Shown in pieces: positions 63,373 through 64,000 of a stretch of 64,000 bases of DNA (the first letter of the stretch is position 1; every line of letters starts with the position of its first letter). Position numbers and translations under genes: made by a program. The notes below the pieces were generated by a model. That model was given only the letters and a program-made list of their open reading frames with translations. It did no database searches and was not told where the DNA came from. The stretch is taken from contig NZ_SMGP01000003.1 in the NCBI RefSeq assembly GCF_004339745.1, positions 124,001 through 188,000 on the forward strand, read 5' to 3'. This DNA is from Paraburkholderia sp. BL9I2N2. GTDB lineage: Bacteria > Pseudomonadota > Gammaproteobacteria > Burkholderiales > Burkholderiaceae.

Positions 63373-64000
63373 ATGAGCGAAAAGAAAAGCGGCTTGCGGC
63401 AGGGGCTGACGAACTACGGCGATGAAGGTTTCTCGCTATTTCTGCGCAAGGCGTTCATCAAGGGGGCGGGCTATACGGACGACGCGCTGTCGCGTCCCAT
63501 CGTGGCCATCGCGAACACCGGCAGTGCCTACAACCCGTGCCATGGCAACGCGCCGCAGTTGATCGAGGCGGTAAAACGCGGCGTGATGCTGGCTGGCGGC
63601 CTGCCTGTCGAATTCCCGACGATTTCGATCGCCGAGAGCTTTTCGCATCCGACCAGCATGTACCTTCGCAATCTGATGTCGATGGACACGGAGGAGATGA
63701 TCCGGGCCCAGCCGATGGACGCGGTGGTGCTGATCGGCGGCTGCGACAAAACCGTACCGGCCCAGTTGATGGGCGCGGCGGCGGCGGGCGTTCCCGCCAT
63801 TCAGCTGGTGACGGGCGCCATGCTCACGGGCTCGCATCGCGGCGAACGGGTGGGGGCATGTACGGACTGCCGTCGCTTCTGGGCGAGTTTTCGCGGCGAC
63901 CAGATCGACGAAGCCGAGATCGAAGCCGTCAACAACCAACTCGTCGCAACGGTGGGGACCTGTTCGGTGATGGGAACGGCAAGCACCATGGCCTGCATCG
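63373..64000 (+). CDS. IlvD/Edd-family sugar-acid dehydratase, 3' end beyond the window
   Basis: The 209 visible residues begin at ATG 63373, with AGGAG 5 bases upstream. They show the IlvD/Edd signature: RPIVAIANTGSAYNPCHGNAP, FPTISIAESFSHPTSMYLRNLMS, VLIGGCDKTVPAQLMGAAAAG and ACTDCRRFWASFRG, with Fe-S cysteines in GGCDK, ACTDC and GTCSVMGTAST. It resembles L-arabinonate/D-xylonate-type dehydratases more than dihydroxyacid dehydratase. The coding region runs off the end, with no stop in view. Confidence 0.88.
   Translation, partial: MSEKKSGLRQGLTNYGDEGFSLFLRKAFIKGAGYTDDALSRPIVAIANTGSAYNPCHGNAPQLIEAVKRGVMLAGGLPVEFPTISIAESFSHPTSMYLRNLMSMDTEEMIRAQPMDAVVLIGGCDKTVPAQLMGAAAAGVPAIQLVTGAMLTGSHRGERVGACTDCRRFWASFRGDQIDEAEIEAVNNQLVATVGTCSVMGTASTMACI

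Noticed and set aside
1..64000. tRNA, rRNA, integrase or insertion-sequence genes
   Set aside because: I looked for transposase, integrase and tRNA-like signatures on both strands and found none that I could support by eye. A dedicated search could still find short or divergent ones.

Overview
The window is GC-rich proteobacterial DNA. Its gene content (ACS-type MFS carriers, LysR/AraC/MarR/LacI regulators next to small catabolic operons, a Tat-exported phospholipase C, remnants of PHB depolymerase and of a Gram-negative porin) points to Burkholderiales, most likely Paraburkholderia, Caballeronia or Burkholderia sensu lato. A Rep initiator, an iteron-type origin, parA-parB and palindromic parS-like sites occupy 42-48 kb. 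The replicon is therefore a secondary one (chromid or megaplasmid) and the window spans its origin and centromere. The genus and replicon class are inference.

Layout. 0-10.7 kb: a GlxA-type regulator; a TetR-controlled SDR-DoxX operon with two operator palindromes; a secreted phospholipase C; and a redox group (two cytochrome b561-type membrane proteins, a sulfite-oxidase-like molybdoenzyme, a CHRD protein and a DUF5666-like protein). 10.7-18.5 kb: a decayed stretch with remnants of PHB depolymerase, panB and a sugar mutarotase, a 436-residue protein of unknown family, an AraC regulator divergent from a DUF1479 dioxygenase, an orphan sugar-binding protein and a MarR regulator. 18.8-29.2 kb: a LysR regulator divergent from a leuC/leuD-like hydratase, then an MFS carrier, an amidase, a gamma-glutamyltransferase-type Ntn hydrolase and an OxlT-like carrier. 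29.5-37.8 kb: a catabolic island with a D-glutamate-cyclase-like protein, a D-amino-acid PLP enzyme, RidA, an amidohydrolase and a PuuE-like deacetylase. It is flanked by two inverted paralogous ACS carriers and followed by a collapsed porin and a LysR gene.

38.2-41.9 kb: a LacI regulator, a metallo-beta-lactamase gene broken by an amber codon, an MFS fragment and a small monooxygenase. 42.1-47.8 kb: rep, the origin (two iteron classes, a DnaA box, an AT-rich element), parA, parB and a cluster of parS-like palindromes. 47.8-51.1 kb is almost free of genes. 51.1-64 kb: HU, malate synthase G, a frameshifted glcG, and a sugar-acid catabolic region (SMP-30 lactonase, UxaA/GarD-type dehydratase, two ACS carriers, enolase-superfamily dehydratase, DapA-family lyase, 2-hydroxyacid dehydrogenase, IlvD/Edd dehydratase cut by the window end).

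How the parts connect. The same 16-bp LacI-type palindrome occurs upstream of the broken lactamase gene and between the lactonase and dehydratase genes, with a 14/16 match beside the latter. This ties the 38 kb LacI regulator to the sugar-acid genes 15 kb away across the origin. The sugar-acid enzymes would yield 2-keto-3-deoxy acids and then pyruvate plus two-carbon products. Malate synthase and the 2-hydroxyacid dehydrogenase could handle the glyoxylate or glycolate side. About ten genes are broken or truncated, which suggests a replicon shedding genes.
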